The notes beneath the pieces are model-generated. The model was not told where the DNA came from and did not search any database. It was given only the letters and a program-made list of their open reading frames with translations. Shown here piece after piece: positions 1 to 7,050 of a stretch of 12,044 nt of DNA. The stretch spans positions 1 through 12,044 of the forward strand of contig DQVJ01000069.1 in the NCBI GenBank assembly GCA_015661795.1, in the 5' to 3' direction. The DNA is from Sulfurovum sp. (GTDB lineage: Bacteria > Campylobacterota > Campylobacteria > Campylobacterales > Sulfurovaceae). The first letter of the stretch is position 1; each line of letters opens with the position of its first letter. A program made the translations under genes and the position numbers.

Positions 1-1952
1 AGTATTCCTTTTTGATTTTGTAAACTGATAATAAGCCTGTAACGCGAAAGTTTTTCATCGCTCCAATCTACAAACAACATAGGTTCACCCGCTACAATAT
101 TACCATAAGCCTTCTTACATAACTTATGATGCACAATCGCCTTACTGTCCTTATAAAATGCAACAATTTGATCACCAACTTTAGGATGACAACAGTAGTC
201 AAACTCTATACCGTCTATATTTTTATTGGTAAAAAAATAAAAATGTTCAATCTCTTTACGTTTTGGCCTTTTATAACCTTTTTTCAATACTTCCCAAAAA
301 CGTAACTCTTTTGTACCTAAATAATCAGCAACTTTATGAATAGCTTCTTTATGGTAATCAAGTTGTATAGGCAACCTGTGAATACTCTCTTTTAACTCTA
401 CCTTATCTACAAGCTCTTTCATGAACTCACTCTTCTGCTCAAAAAGTGTTCCCAGTATGTTATAGGCACTTAACATATCTGACTCTTTAAGTCTTGCTCT
501 ACATGCAGAACGGATACCATCTTTGGCTTTAGATGTTTTTACTGCATCTAACCAAGAGCAATGTAAATGAGGTTCATCATCTTTTAAAATTTTTACAATA
601 TCGCCATTTTTTAGTACAGTTAAAAGAGGTGCTTTATGTTTATTAATCAATGCATGTGTAGCATTTTTTCCAACTTCTGAGTGAATAGCATATGCAAAAT
701 CTAAGGCAACAGAACCCTTAGGTAAAGTATAATAATCTCCTTTAGGTGAAAATACGGTAATATCTTCAGAAAATAAATCACTTTTAGCAAGCTCATAAAA
801 TTCTTCTATAGATTCATTTTGGTAATGTAGGCTTTCTACCCATTCCAAATTTACAGAGTCATTGCCATCTTTATATTTCCAATGGGCTGCAACCCCATAC
901 TCTGCCAATCTATGCATTTCATGTGTACGTATCTGTGCTTCAAGAATCCCTTCTTTGTTAAATAATGTGGTATGAATCGTTTTGTATCCATTTTCTTTGG
1001 GTACTGCAATATAATCTTTAAAACGTGAAATCAACGGCGTAAAATTTAAATGCATCAAACCTAATACTTTATAACATTCAATAGGTTTTTCTACTATGAT
1101 ACGTACTGCCAACAGATCTAAAACCTCTTCTATACTCACACCTTTTCTGTGCATTTTCATATAAATAGAATAATAATGTTTTACTCTGCCAAACACTTCA
1201 AAGCTGTTTTCTTCAAAACCATCTTTATGCATCATATCTTTCACATTGCGGATAAAGGCATTGAGTTTAAATTGTAAATTTTGGGCATTAGACTGTATAA
1301 AATCATCTATTTGTTTATAATCTTTAGGGTAAATATAGTAAAAACTTAAATCTTCCAAACGGTTCTTTAACTGTGATATTCCTAATCTATGTGCAATAGG
1401 TGCATATACGACTAAGGTCTCTTCTGCTATTCGTTTTTGTTTTTCAACACTTAAGGCATCAAGTGTCAACATATTATGTAGTCTGTCACAAAGCTTAATG
1501 ACTAAAACACGTATGTCCTTAATAGAGGCTATCAGCATTTTACGAAAAGTAAGTGCGGAATTAATGAGTCTTTCATTGGAGTCAGAAGAGATTAACTCTT
1601 CATCCCGTATCTCAACAATTTTAGTAAGCCCCTCAACCATATGTGCAACATCATCACCGAATTTTTTTTCTAACTCTTTTATTCCATACGTAGTGTCTTC
1701 AACAACATCATGTAAAAGTGCAGCTTGTACCATCGTTTCATCATTAGAAAAAGCAGCTGTAATTGCAGCAACTAAAATAGGATGCACGATATAAGGCTCA
1801 CCACTTTTTCGTTGTTGCCCTTGATGTGCCTGGAGTGAAAGTTCCATCGCTTGAATAGTTTCAGGAAGAGGGTTTGGGATTTGTTCCCAAAGAAGCGCTT
1901 TGGCTTCTTCTGTTGTATGTATGTTCTGAGCTTTATCTAAAAAAGCATCCAA
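1..1952 (-). CDS. spoT: Bifunctional (p)ppGpp synthetase/hydrolase SpoT (Rel family), 3' end cut off
   Basis: The enzyme makes and hydrolyses the stringent-response alarmone (p)ppGpp in the cytoplasm. I translated 650 codons without a stop; the last part runs off the window. An N-terminal HD hydrolase domain (about residues 35-190) shows VHP (H57), LHDVVED (H81, D82) and CDRLHNM (D156), all expected metal or catalytic positions. The synthetase domain (about 225-360) shows GRVKHYYSIY, D279 in DLLAVR, FKDYIAVPKENGYKTIHT and E338 in EAQIRT, followed by GVAAHW. A TGS domain follows (about 396-455), then a CC zinc-finger-like segment (CCHP at 587-590, C612). The ACT domain has only just begun at the cut. 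Both active sites look intact, so it should be bifunctional, as known for the single SpoT of Helicobacter and Campylobacter. No ATG precedes the HD domain. TTG at 1950-1952 is the only plausible start: the in-frame rpoZ stop lies two codons upstream, and GAAGGG inside the end of rpoZ can serve as ribosome binding site. Confidence 0.96.
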   Translation of the reverse strand, partial: MDAFLDKAQNIHTTEEAKALLWEQIPNPLPETIQAMELSLQAHQGQQRKSGEPYIVHPILVAAITAAFSNDETMVQAALLHDVVEDTTYGIKELEKKFGDDVAHMVEGLTKIVEIRDEELISSDSNERLINSALTFRKMLIASIKDIRVLVIKLCDRLHNMLTLDALSVEKQKRIAEETLVVYAPIAHRLGISQLKNRLEDLSFYYIYPKDYKQIDDFIQSNAQNLQFKLNAFIRNVKDMMHKDGFEENSFEVFGRVKHYYSIYMKMHRKGVSIEEVLDLLAVRIIVEKPIECYKVLGLMHLNFTPLISRFKDYIAVPKENGYKTIHTTLFNKEGILEAQIRTHEMHRLAEYGVAAHWKYKDGNDSVNLEWVESLHYQNESIEEFYELAKSDLFSEDITVFSPKGDYYTLPKGSVALDFAYAIHSEVGKNATHALINKHKAPLLTVLKNGDIVKILKDDEPHLHCSWLDAVKTSKAKDGIRSACRARLKESDMLSAYNILGTLFEQKSEFMKELVDKVELKESIHRLPIQLDYHKEAIHKVADYLGTKELRFWEVLKKGYKRPKRKEIEHFYFFTNKNIDGIEFDYCCHPKVGDQIVAFYKDSKAIVHHKLCKKAYGNIVAGEPMLFVDWSDEKLSRYRLIISLQNQKGI

Positions 1953-1958
1953 AAGGAT

Positions 1959-2165
1959 TTACCCTTCTAGACTTACTATAATTTTACCTTCAGCAATCTC
2001 ACGAAGTGCAATATCAGCATATTTCATAGAACTAGTATCTATGTCTAATGCTGATGCTGCACCATTTGCGATAGCTTCTGCCCTCTTACCCACTGCATTT
2101 GCGAGTAAATATTTATCAAAATTTAAATTTTCCAAAGCTTTTGCCGTAAGTTCTTCTGTTCTCAT
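1959..2165 (-). CDS. rpoZ: DNA-directed RNA polymerase omega subunit
   Basis: A 68-residue omega subunit, which helps beta-prime assemble into RNA polymerase. The protein begins MRTEELTAKALENLN and contains KYLLANAVGKRAEAIANGA, the usual omega core, then an acidic stretch and the ALREIAEGKI helix. Length fits the short omega proteins of Campylobacterota. ATG at 2163-2165 is preceded by a good Shine-Dalgarno AAAGGA (2171-2176, minus strand) at 5 nt. It lies 80 nt downstream of pyrH and directly upstream of spoT, with which it shares a reading frame across its TAA stop. In other bacteria omega takes part in ppGpp binding by RNA polymerase; whether this holds here is not visible from sequence. 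The pyrH-rpoZ-spoT order is conserved in Helicobacter and Campylobacter. Confidence 0.96.
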   Translation of the reverse strand: MRTEELTAKALENLNFDKYLLANAVGKRAEAIANGAASALDIDTSSMKYADIALREIAEGKIIVSLEG

Positions 2166-2242
2166 ATTTTTCCTTTGTTATATATTATTATCATATCTAT
2201 AGTTCATAAACTACTGTGTATTTCTATGGTAAATCTCTATAC

Positions 2243-2262
2243 GTTCTATTTTACAATAGAAC
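2243..2262 (-). promoter_or_regulatory. Perfect hairpin with GUAA tetraloop over the pyrH stop codon
   Basis: In the minus-strand transcript GTTCTATT, loop GTAA, AATAGAAC form a perfect 8-bp stem closed by a GNRA-type tetraloop. The stem includes the pyrH stop codon (TAG at 2246-2248). No T-run follows, so it is not a standard intrinsic terminator. It could be a processing or stability element between pyrH and rpoZ, or a weak attenuator. In the rest of the 80-nt gap a small 5-bp stem (2200-2213) and TATGAT/GATAAT (2187-2195, minus strand) could be a weak promoter for rpoZ-spoT, but I cannot rank it above AT-rich background. Confidence 0.4.
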
Positions 2263-2953
2263 ATAATGACATATCACCTTTGATGATTGCCAATAAATTA
2301 CCTCTTTCAAACATATTGCACACTGCAATTGGTAAATCATTTTCTTTTGCCAAGGCAATAGAAGTGTCATCCATTACTTTGATGTGGTCTGTAAGTGCCT
2401 GATCATATGAAAGTGTCTCAAGTTTTACTGCATCATCAAATTTATTTGGATCTTTATCATAGACACCATCTACCTTTGTTGCTTTTATAAGCAGTTCAGC
2501 TTCTATCTCAGAAGCTCTCAAGGTTGCAGCCGTATCTGTTGTGAAATATGGATTACCTGTACCTCCAGCAAAGACAACTACACGTCCTTTTTCCAAGTGA
2601 CGTCTAGCACGACGTACAATGAAAGCTTCCCCAATCTCTTGCATATCTATAGCAGATTGAAGTCTCGCCGCAAGACCTGCATGTTCCAGGGCTTCTTGGA
2701 TAGCTACACCATTGATAACTGTTGCTAACATACCCATATAATCACCTGCTGTACGCGTAATGATACCATCAGCTGCAGCGGTTACACCACGAATGATATT
2801 ACCCCCACCTACAACTACTGCTACTTCTACACCAGCATTTACAAGCTCTTTTATCTCACCAGCAATAAAATTAAGAATCTGGGTATCTATACCATACCCT
2901 TCTTCACCCGCCAATGCTTCACCAGAAAATTTTACCAATACTCTTTTAATCAC
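2246..2953 (-). CDS. pyrH: UMP kinase
   Basis: This is the bacterial hexameric UMP kinase of the amino-acid-kinase fold. It converts UMP and ATP to UDP and ADP in de novo pyrimidine nucleotide synthesis in the cytoplasm. The 235-residue length is typical. Visible motifs are KFSGEAL at residues 8-14 (phosphate-binding lysine), VVVGGGNIIRG (47-57), GDYMGMLAT (70-78), VVFAGGTGNPYFTTD (126-140) and KATKVDGVYDKDP (157-169, nucleoside-binding region). The start ATG at 2951-2953 gives the canonical N-terminus and has AAAGG about 10 nt upstream. It follows the EnvC-like gene after 70 nt that carry a TATAAT box, so it may head its own pyrH-rpoZ-spoT transcript. Confidence 0.97.
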   Translation of the reverse strand: MIKRVLVKFSGEALAGEEGYGIDTQILNFIAGEIKELVNAGVEVAVVVGGGNIIRGVTAAADGIITRTAGDYMGMLATVINGVAIQEALEHAGLAARLQSAIDMQEIGEAFIVRRARRHLEKGRVVVFAGGTGNPYFTTDTAATLRASEIEAELLIKATKVDGVYDKDPNKFDDAVKLETLSYDQALTDHIKVMDDTSIALAKENDLPIAVCNMFERGNLLAIIKGDMSLCSIVK

Positions 2954-2977
2954 AAACAGCCTTTATATAGTTTCGCG

Positions 2978-2983
2978 ATTATA
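2978..2983 (-). promoter_or_regulatory. Candidate -10 box (TATAAT) for pyrH-rpoZ-spoT
   Basis: A perfect TATAAT on the minus strand lies 24 nt upstream of the pyrH start, between the EnvC-like gene and pyrH. No convincing -35 hexamer sits 16-18 nt upstream, but Campylobacterota sigma-70 promoters are known to rely on the -10 and T-rich upstream sequence. The predicted start near 2971 would give a leader of about 17 nt that still contains the AAAGG ribosome site. Function is inferred. Confidence 0.45.
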
Positions 2984-3023
2984 TCTAAAAGTTTGTTATG
3001 CAGTGGTTAATCTACAAATTTAT

Positions 3024-4403
3024 CTAAATCCGTATCAGCCTAAGAGGATTAATATGCTTAGAATTTTTGGTTGCCTGAAACATGAGTTTTCTTGCTACTT
3101 TTCCTACAACATACCCTTTTTTAATCTTGCTTCCAACACGGATAGTTGGTGCTATTTTAGAAAGTCCTGCATACACTGTGTGCATTTTACCACTATGTGC
3201 AATCACAACAACTTTACCCAACATACTGCTTTTGCCGGCAAATACCACTTTTCCATTCAAAATATTTTTCACTTTTGCATTGGATTTTGGTGCTTTTAGT
3301 GTGATAGATTCGTTAAAAATTTTTATTTTATAAATAGGGTCAATATAGGTACCAAACTTCTTAATAAGTTTAGCACCAGGAAGTGGTGAAATTGTTTTTC
3401 CACCCCTATATGCATAGGTATTTGATTTTTTATAAGAGGAGTGTACTTTTCTTACCTTTTCACTTGGTTTATACACTTTTGATTGTGCTATTTTTGCTTC
3501 TTTTACTGCTTTTTTTGCTGCAAGCCTTGCTGCTTTTTTTGCCTCTTTTGTTTTTGCCAACTTTATCGCTGCTTTTGCTTTTCTAGCTTTTTCTTTGGCC
3601 AATGCTTTGGCCTTGCGAATCTTTCGGAGACGCTCTTTTTCCAAACGTATTGCCTCTCTTTTTGCAGCTGCTCTTCTACGTGCTTCTTCTACTTCTTGTT
3701 TTTGTAATATATTTAACTTAGCCAAAGTACTTCGCAACGAACTTTGTTTGTCCACAAGGCTTTGTAGTTTATTTTGATATTTTTCTTCATCTTCACTAAG
3801 CTTTGCGATAAGTTTTTCTTTTTGTGCTTTTTGTTCACTGTATGTTTTTCGTTTTTTTATGATTTTTGTAATTGCTTTTTTTGTTTGATCACGCTTGTAA
3901 AGTTTATTTTTTTGACTTTTCTTTAATGCTCCGATCTCTTGTTTCAATGCTTCGAGTTCTTTTGCATTATGTTTTTTATATTCTTTATATACTTCATAAG
4001 ATATGATTGATTTTTGCGTAGGTCTGTCAAATTGTTGCATTGCAAAAATCACAGAAAACTGTTCTGAAAGTAACTCTATAAATGCTTTTTGTTTTTCATC
4101 TATCAATTTACTGGTTTGTGCCAACGTTTTTTCTGAAGTAGCCAATTCGAACTTGAGTACTTCATACTCTTTTTGGGTTTTTTCTTTATTAAGACTCAAT
4201 TTTTCTAAAATATGGTCAAGATAATTGATATCTTTTTCTGCTTTAGCTATATCAGCAGCAATTTTTCCAAGTTTCCGGCTTGCACTCTTTTTAGCAGCTG
4301 CTGTTTGAGAGAGGGTTTTCTTAGAATTTTTTATCTGTGAGGATGTAGATGCCCCTACAAGTAAAGATAGTGCTACAAAACACCATAAGACAAAGGATTT
4401 CAC
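3024..4403 (-). CDS. EnvC-like periplasmic coiled-coil protein with degenerate LytM/M23 domain
   Basis: A 459-residue exported protein. An N-terminal signal sequence (1-20, hydrophobic VLWCFVALSLLVGA) is followed by coiled coil (about 25-240), a Lys/Ala/Arg/Glu-rich helix (about 238-309) and a C-terminal LytM/M23 fold (about 340-459). In the M23 fold the zinc ligands are gone: the usual HxGxD segment reads FNESI (363-367) and the usual HLHF near the end reads KLMF (439-442). It is therefore probably not a peptidase. EnvC of E. coli has the same build (coiled coil plus degenerate LytM), is held by FtsEX and activates amidases that split septal peptidoglycan. Lying directly after ftsE and ftsX, this protein probably does the same job. 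It starts with GTG (4401-4403) in a 4-nt GTGA overlap with the ftsX stop, a sign of translational coupling. The activity on an amidase is inferred. Confidence 0.88.
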   Translation of the reverse strand: MKSFVLWCFVALSLLVGASTSSQIKNSKKTLSQTAAAKKSASRKLGKIAADIAKAEKDINYLDHILEKLSLNKEKTQKEYEVLKFELATSEKTLAQTSKLIDEKQKAFIELLSEQFSVIFAMQQFDRPTQKSIISYEVYKEYKKHNAKELEALKQEIGALKKSQKNKLYKRDQTKKAITKIIKKRKTYSEQKAQKEKLIAKLSEDEEKYQNKLQSLVDKQSSLRSTLAKLNILQKQEVEEARRRAAAKREAIRLEKERLRKIRKAKALAKEKARKAKAAIKLAKTKEAKKAARLAAKKAVKEAKIAQSKVYKPSEKVRKVHSSYKKSNTYAYRGGKTISPLPGAKLIKKFGTYIDPIYKIKIFNESITLKAPKSNAKVKNILNGKVVFAGKSSMLGKVVVIAHSGKMHTVYAGLSKIAPTIRVGSKIKKGYVVGKVARKLMFQATKNSKHINPLRLIRI

Positions 4404-5215
4404 TCCTCAACTCCCTTGGTTGTAAAGACTACCGAATATACAGCAATGATTACAATAAGAAGTGCTGTACCCAACAGTATACCAATGTCAGTCATTTTAA
4501 ACAATTCTTCTTTGTTTTGCATCATCATATCTATACCTGAATTGTCAGCCCATTTAAACTTAAGATATAAGAAAAACAAACTCGTAAATATCGTAGCCAG
4601 AATTGCATCAACAATTGCCACTTTAAAAAGTACACCAGAACGTAACATCAGTGGAGCACCAAAGATTTCCATCACTTGCATACGTTGTTTATGTGCATAC
4701 TTCCAAATTTCCATTTGCTTGATAATAAGGAAAAGACTTACTACTGCCATAAATACAATAAAGATTTTTAAAGAAAGTTTGATAAAAGAAAAGAGTCTAT
4801 AACTAGAACTGTATGAACTACCAAATGTTTCTACATTTTTGATATTTTTATCTTTTTCAAGATCTCTTTTAATCTGCTTCAATTTTGAAGTGCCCAAATA
4901 TTCACTTAAATGTACAGAATAAAAATGAGGTAAGGCATTGAGTATTTTTTTCTCATTGCTTTTACTTACCCCTTTTGCAATTTCTGAGACGATATGTTCG
5001 CGTTTTATCTTTTCACTGCTGCTAATATGACTATTTAACTTTTGTAACTGATGTAATGAAAAAGGTTTTTTCGTAATCACAAGCATCGAATACCCTTCTT
5101 TCAAACCTCTTTCATAGGTATCAGTTGTACGATCAAAAACCAAATAAAACTCTACTCCTAACAAGATAGCCATCAAGGGGAAGATAAACATGAGGTGATT
5201 TTTAATGAACTTCAT
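4400..5215 (-). CDS. ftsX: Cell-division permease-like protein FtsX
   Basis: A 271-residue inner-membrane partner of FtsE with the FtsX topology. TM1 is at about 8-27, a periplasmic domain follows at about 28-143, and TM2 (148-166), TM3 (195-217) and TM4 (244-264) follow. The cytoplasmic loop carries RMQVMEIFGAP (178-188), matching the conserved FtsX/MacB coupling segment. FtsEX uses ATP to regulate peptidoglycan hydrolysis at the septum through a periplasmic adaptor; the next gene encodes such an EnvC-like protein. I chose ATG at 5213-5215, which has AAGGG 5 nt upstream, over GTG at 5219-5221, which is too close to that site. The start overlaps ftsE by 14 nt. The sequence is poorly conserved outside the membrane helices, as is usual for FtsX, so the call also rests on its neighbours. 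Confidence 0.88.
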   Translation of the reverse strand: MKFIKNHLMFIFPLMAILLGVEFYLVFDRTTDTYERGLKEGYSMLVITKKPFSLHQLQKLNSHISSSEKIKREHIVSEIAKGVSKSNEKKILNALPHFYSVHLSEYLGTSKLKQIKRDLEKDKNIKNVETFGSSYSSSYRLFSFIKLSLKIFIVFMAVVSLFLIIKQMEIWKYAHKQRMQVMEIFGAPLMLRSGVLFKVAIVDAILATIFTSLFFLYLKFKWADNSGIDMMMQNKEELFKMTDIGILLGTALLIVIIAVYSVVFTTKGVEE

Positions 5216-5876
5216 AGACACCCTTGTTTTCTATAATAAAATGCCGATATGGCAGTGAAAAAATAGCTGGTATTTTATGCGTCACAACCAACACGGTAGT
5301 CTCAAGCTGTTGGCAAGCATTTTCCATAAGATCCCAAATTACATTGGAAGAGTAGTCATCCAAGTTACCCGTAGGCTCATCTGCAAGTATCACCACTGGA
5401 TTTTTAGCCAATGCTCTTGCTACACCCACACGCTGCTGTTCACCACCTGATAGTTCCAAAGGATACTTATCGGCATGTTCTGAAAGTTTTACATGCTTAA
5501 GAAGCCTTTGTGCCTGTGTATTTTGTACCTCAACCGAATATCCAGCTATCATCAAAGGTAACACCACATTTTTGGCTACAGTCCATTCATTCACAAGTTT
5601 GTAATCTTGGAAAATTATCCCCATATGTGTACGTAAATCCTGCAGTTTACTCTGACGTGCTACAGCCAGATCAAGTCCACCCACAACAAGGTTTCCAGAG
5701 CTGGCTTTTATTTGTCCATACAGTGATTTCAGCAGTGTAGATTTACCCGAACCACTAGGCCCTGTAATAAATACAAATTCACCCTTTTTGATACTAAAGG
5801 TAGCATCTTTAATGACCTCTTTAGCACCATCATCATAAGCAAGAGTGAGATGAGAAGCGCTAATAACATTAGACAT
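5202..5876 (-). CDS. ftsE: Cell-division ABC transporter ATPase FtsE
   Basis: The ATPase of the FtsEX complex, attached to the membrane through FtsX. The 224-residue length fits FtsE. Walker A is GPSGSGKST (39-47), the Q-loop is IFQDYKL (88-94), the ABC signature is LSGGEQQR (142-149), Walker B with catalytic glutamate is VVILADEP (161-168) and the H-loop His is H200 in VVTHK. Every catalytic element is present. LolD or MacB ATPases look similar, but the adjoining ftsX and EnvC-like genes decide for FtsE. ATG at 5874-5876 overlaps the end of trmB by 8 nt (ATGTCTAA) and has GGAG 7 nt upstream inside trmB, suggesting coupled translation. Confidence 0.95.
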   Translation of the reverse strand: MSNVISASHLTLAYDDGAKEVIKDATFSIKKGEFVFITGPSGSGKSTLLKSLYGQIKASSGNLVVGGLDLAVARQSKLQDLRTHMGIIFQDYKLVNEWTVAKNVVLPLMIAGYSVEVQNTQAQRLLKHVKLSEHADKYPLELSGGEQQRVGVARALAKNPVVILADEPTGNLDDYSSNVIWDLMENACQQLETTVLVVTHKIPAIFSLPYRHFIIENKGVYEVH

Positions 5877-7041
5877 TGAGTAACTCCATGATTTTCTGAT
5901 GTGCTTGAAAATTAACCATTGTCCTTACTGGTAAAGAGACAAAGTATCTACAAGCTTTATTATCTAAAATAATATATTTATGTTCTGGTCTGTCAAAACT
6001 ACCAAAAGCACACTTAATTAAAAGTCTTTCATCTTCTGTTTTATACAAACGTTCGAAGTGAACAAAATAGCCATCAAAGATGATTGCTTTTTTAGGTAAA
6101 TCATCTTCTAATCCTTTTCTATATTTTACAATATTAAAATTAAAATCAAGCACTAATTTTTTATCTTCTGAGTGCTCCTTACATTTCACATACACATCAT
6201 AAATATCTTTCTCTTGTCGCTTCCATCTGGCTTCATATTTACTCGTAACTTCTAGTGCCTCGTTTTTACGTACTTCCACTTCTACTTTTGGTACAGCAAA
6301 AAAAGTTTCCAATGCATACCAAAAGTATTTATCGCTGTCTGTACGAAGTTCTAGCCGACCACCTTGTCTTAATGTTCTTATGGATTCATTTAAAAAAGAA
6401 GGACTGATGACCCTTCTATGTGGTTTTTTGTCCCAAGGAACAGGAAAATGGACAAATATCTGTTCACAACTATTTGAAGGCATCATTTCCAAAAAAAGTC
6501 TTGCATCATAGTTCACCACCCAGATATTATCCAACTCTTGTAACTCTATTTGCTTAAGCACTTGCTGCGCAGAAGGAGTATGTATCTCCAAACCTATAAA
6601 CAGTGTATCTGGATTTTTTTGTGCCTGATAGAGCAAATGTCTACCTGAACCAAAACCTACTTCCACAGATATTTTTTCTTTGGGATAAGTGATATTTTCA
6701 AAATCTTCTATTTTCTTAAAGTACTTGGAAGAAAGCGCTGGCTTCATTGTTGATATGGCGATATTAGAACTTAAAATCTCCAACGCTAACTCTGAAGAAA
6801 CTTTAGCCAATGCTTCTTTTAGAAGATTAACCTTGAGTGGTCTGGTAACCTTGTCATACTTTAGCAACATAGCTGCATCATCTTGTTTTAACTGGAGTAA
6901 AAACTCTTCTCCTCCATGTTCAACACCTATGATTTCGTCATCACTTGTAAGTGATTTTGCTTGGAGTGTCATGATCTTACTTTGGGATAAACATTTCCCT
7001 ATCACTGTACTGTCAAAAGGTTTTACTTTTAAATGTGGCAT
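5869..7041 (-). CDS. trmB: tRNA (guanine-N7-)-methyltransferase TrmB, long form
   Basis: A SAM-dependent enzyme that makes m7G in tRNA, normally at position 46 of the variable loop. The catalytic domain lies in the middle (about 120-290): VEVGFGSGRH (126-135) is the SAM-binding loop, FIGLEIH (148-154) the acidic ribose-binding strand, HFPVPWDKKPHRR (198-210) the TrmB signature, ELRTDS (231-236) and TSKYEARW (266-273) the tRNA/catalytic segment. At 390 residues it is much longer than the roughly 210-240 of E. coli or Bacillus TrmB. About 120 residues are added at the N-terminus and 100 at the C-terminus, which I recognise as usual in Campylobacterota. ATG at 7039-7041 is preceded by AAGAAG at about 6 nt. 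It begins 9 nt after the lipoprotein gene. Confidence 0.94.
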   Translation of the reverse strand: MPHLKVKPFDSTVIGKCLSQSKIMTLQAKSLTSDDEIIGVEHGGEEFLLQLKQDDAAMLLKYDKVTRPLKVNLLKEALAKVSSELALEILSSNIAISTMKPALSSKYFKKIEDFENITYPKEKISVEVGFGSGRHLLYQAQKNPDTLFIGLEIHTPSAQQVLKQIELQELDNIWVVNYDARLFLEMMPSNSCEQIFVHFPVPWDKKPHRRVISPSFLNESIRTLRQGGRLELRTDSDKYFWYALETFFAVPKVEVEVRKNEALEVTSKYEARWKRQEKDIYDVYVKCKEHSEDKKLVLDFNFNIVKYRKGLEDDLPKKAIIFDGYFVHFERLYKTEDERLLIKCAFGSFDRPEHKYIILDNKACRYFVSLPVRTMVNFQAHQKIMELLNV

Positions 7042-7050
7042 AGGTACTTC

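Noticed and set aside
1498..1794. Plus-strand open frame of 98 codons
   Set aside because: It lies wholly within the spoT HD-domain coding sequence, which has intact catalytic motifs; the plus-strand product is Ser/Ile-rich with no family likeness or ribosome site.
3383..3777. Plus-strand open frames giving strongly hydrophobic Leu/Phe-rich proteins
   Set aside because: These are antisense readings of the Lys/Ala/Glu-rich helix of the EnvC-like gene (AAA/GAA codons become TTT/TTC), not membrane proteins.
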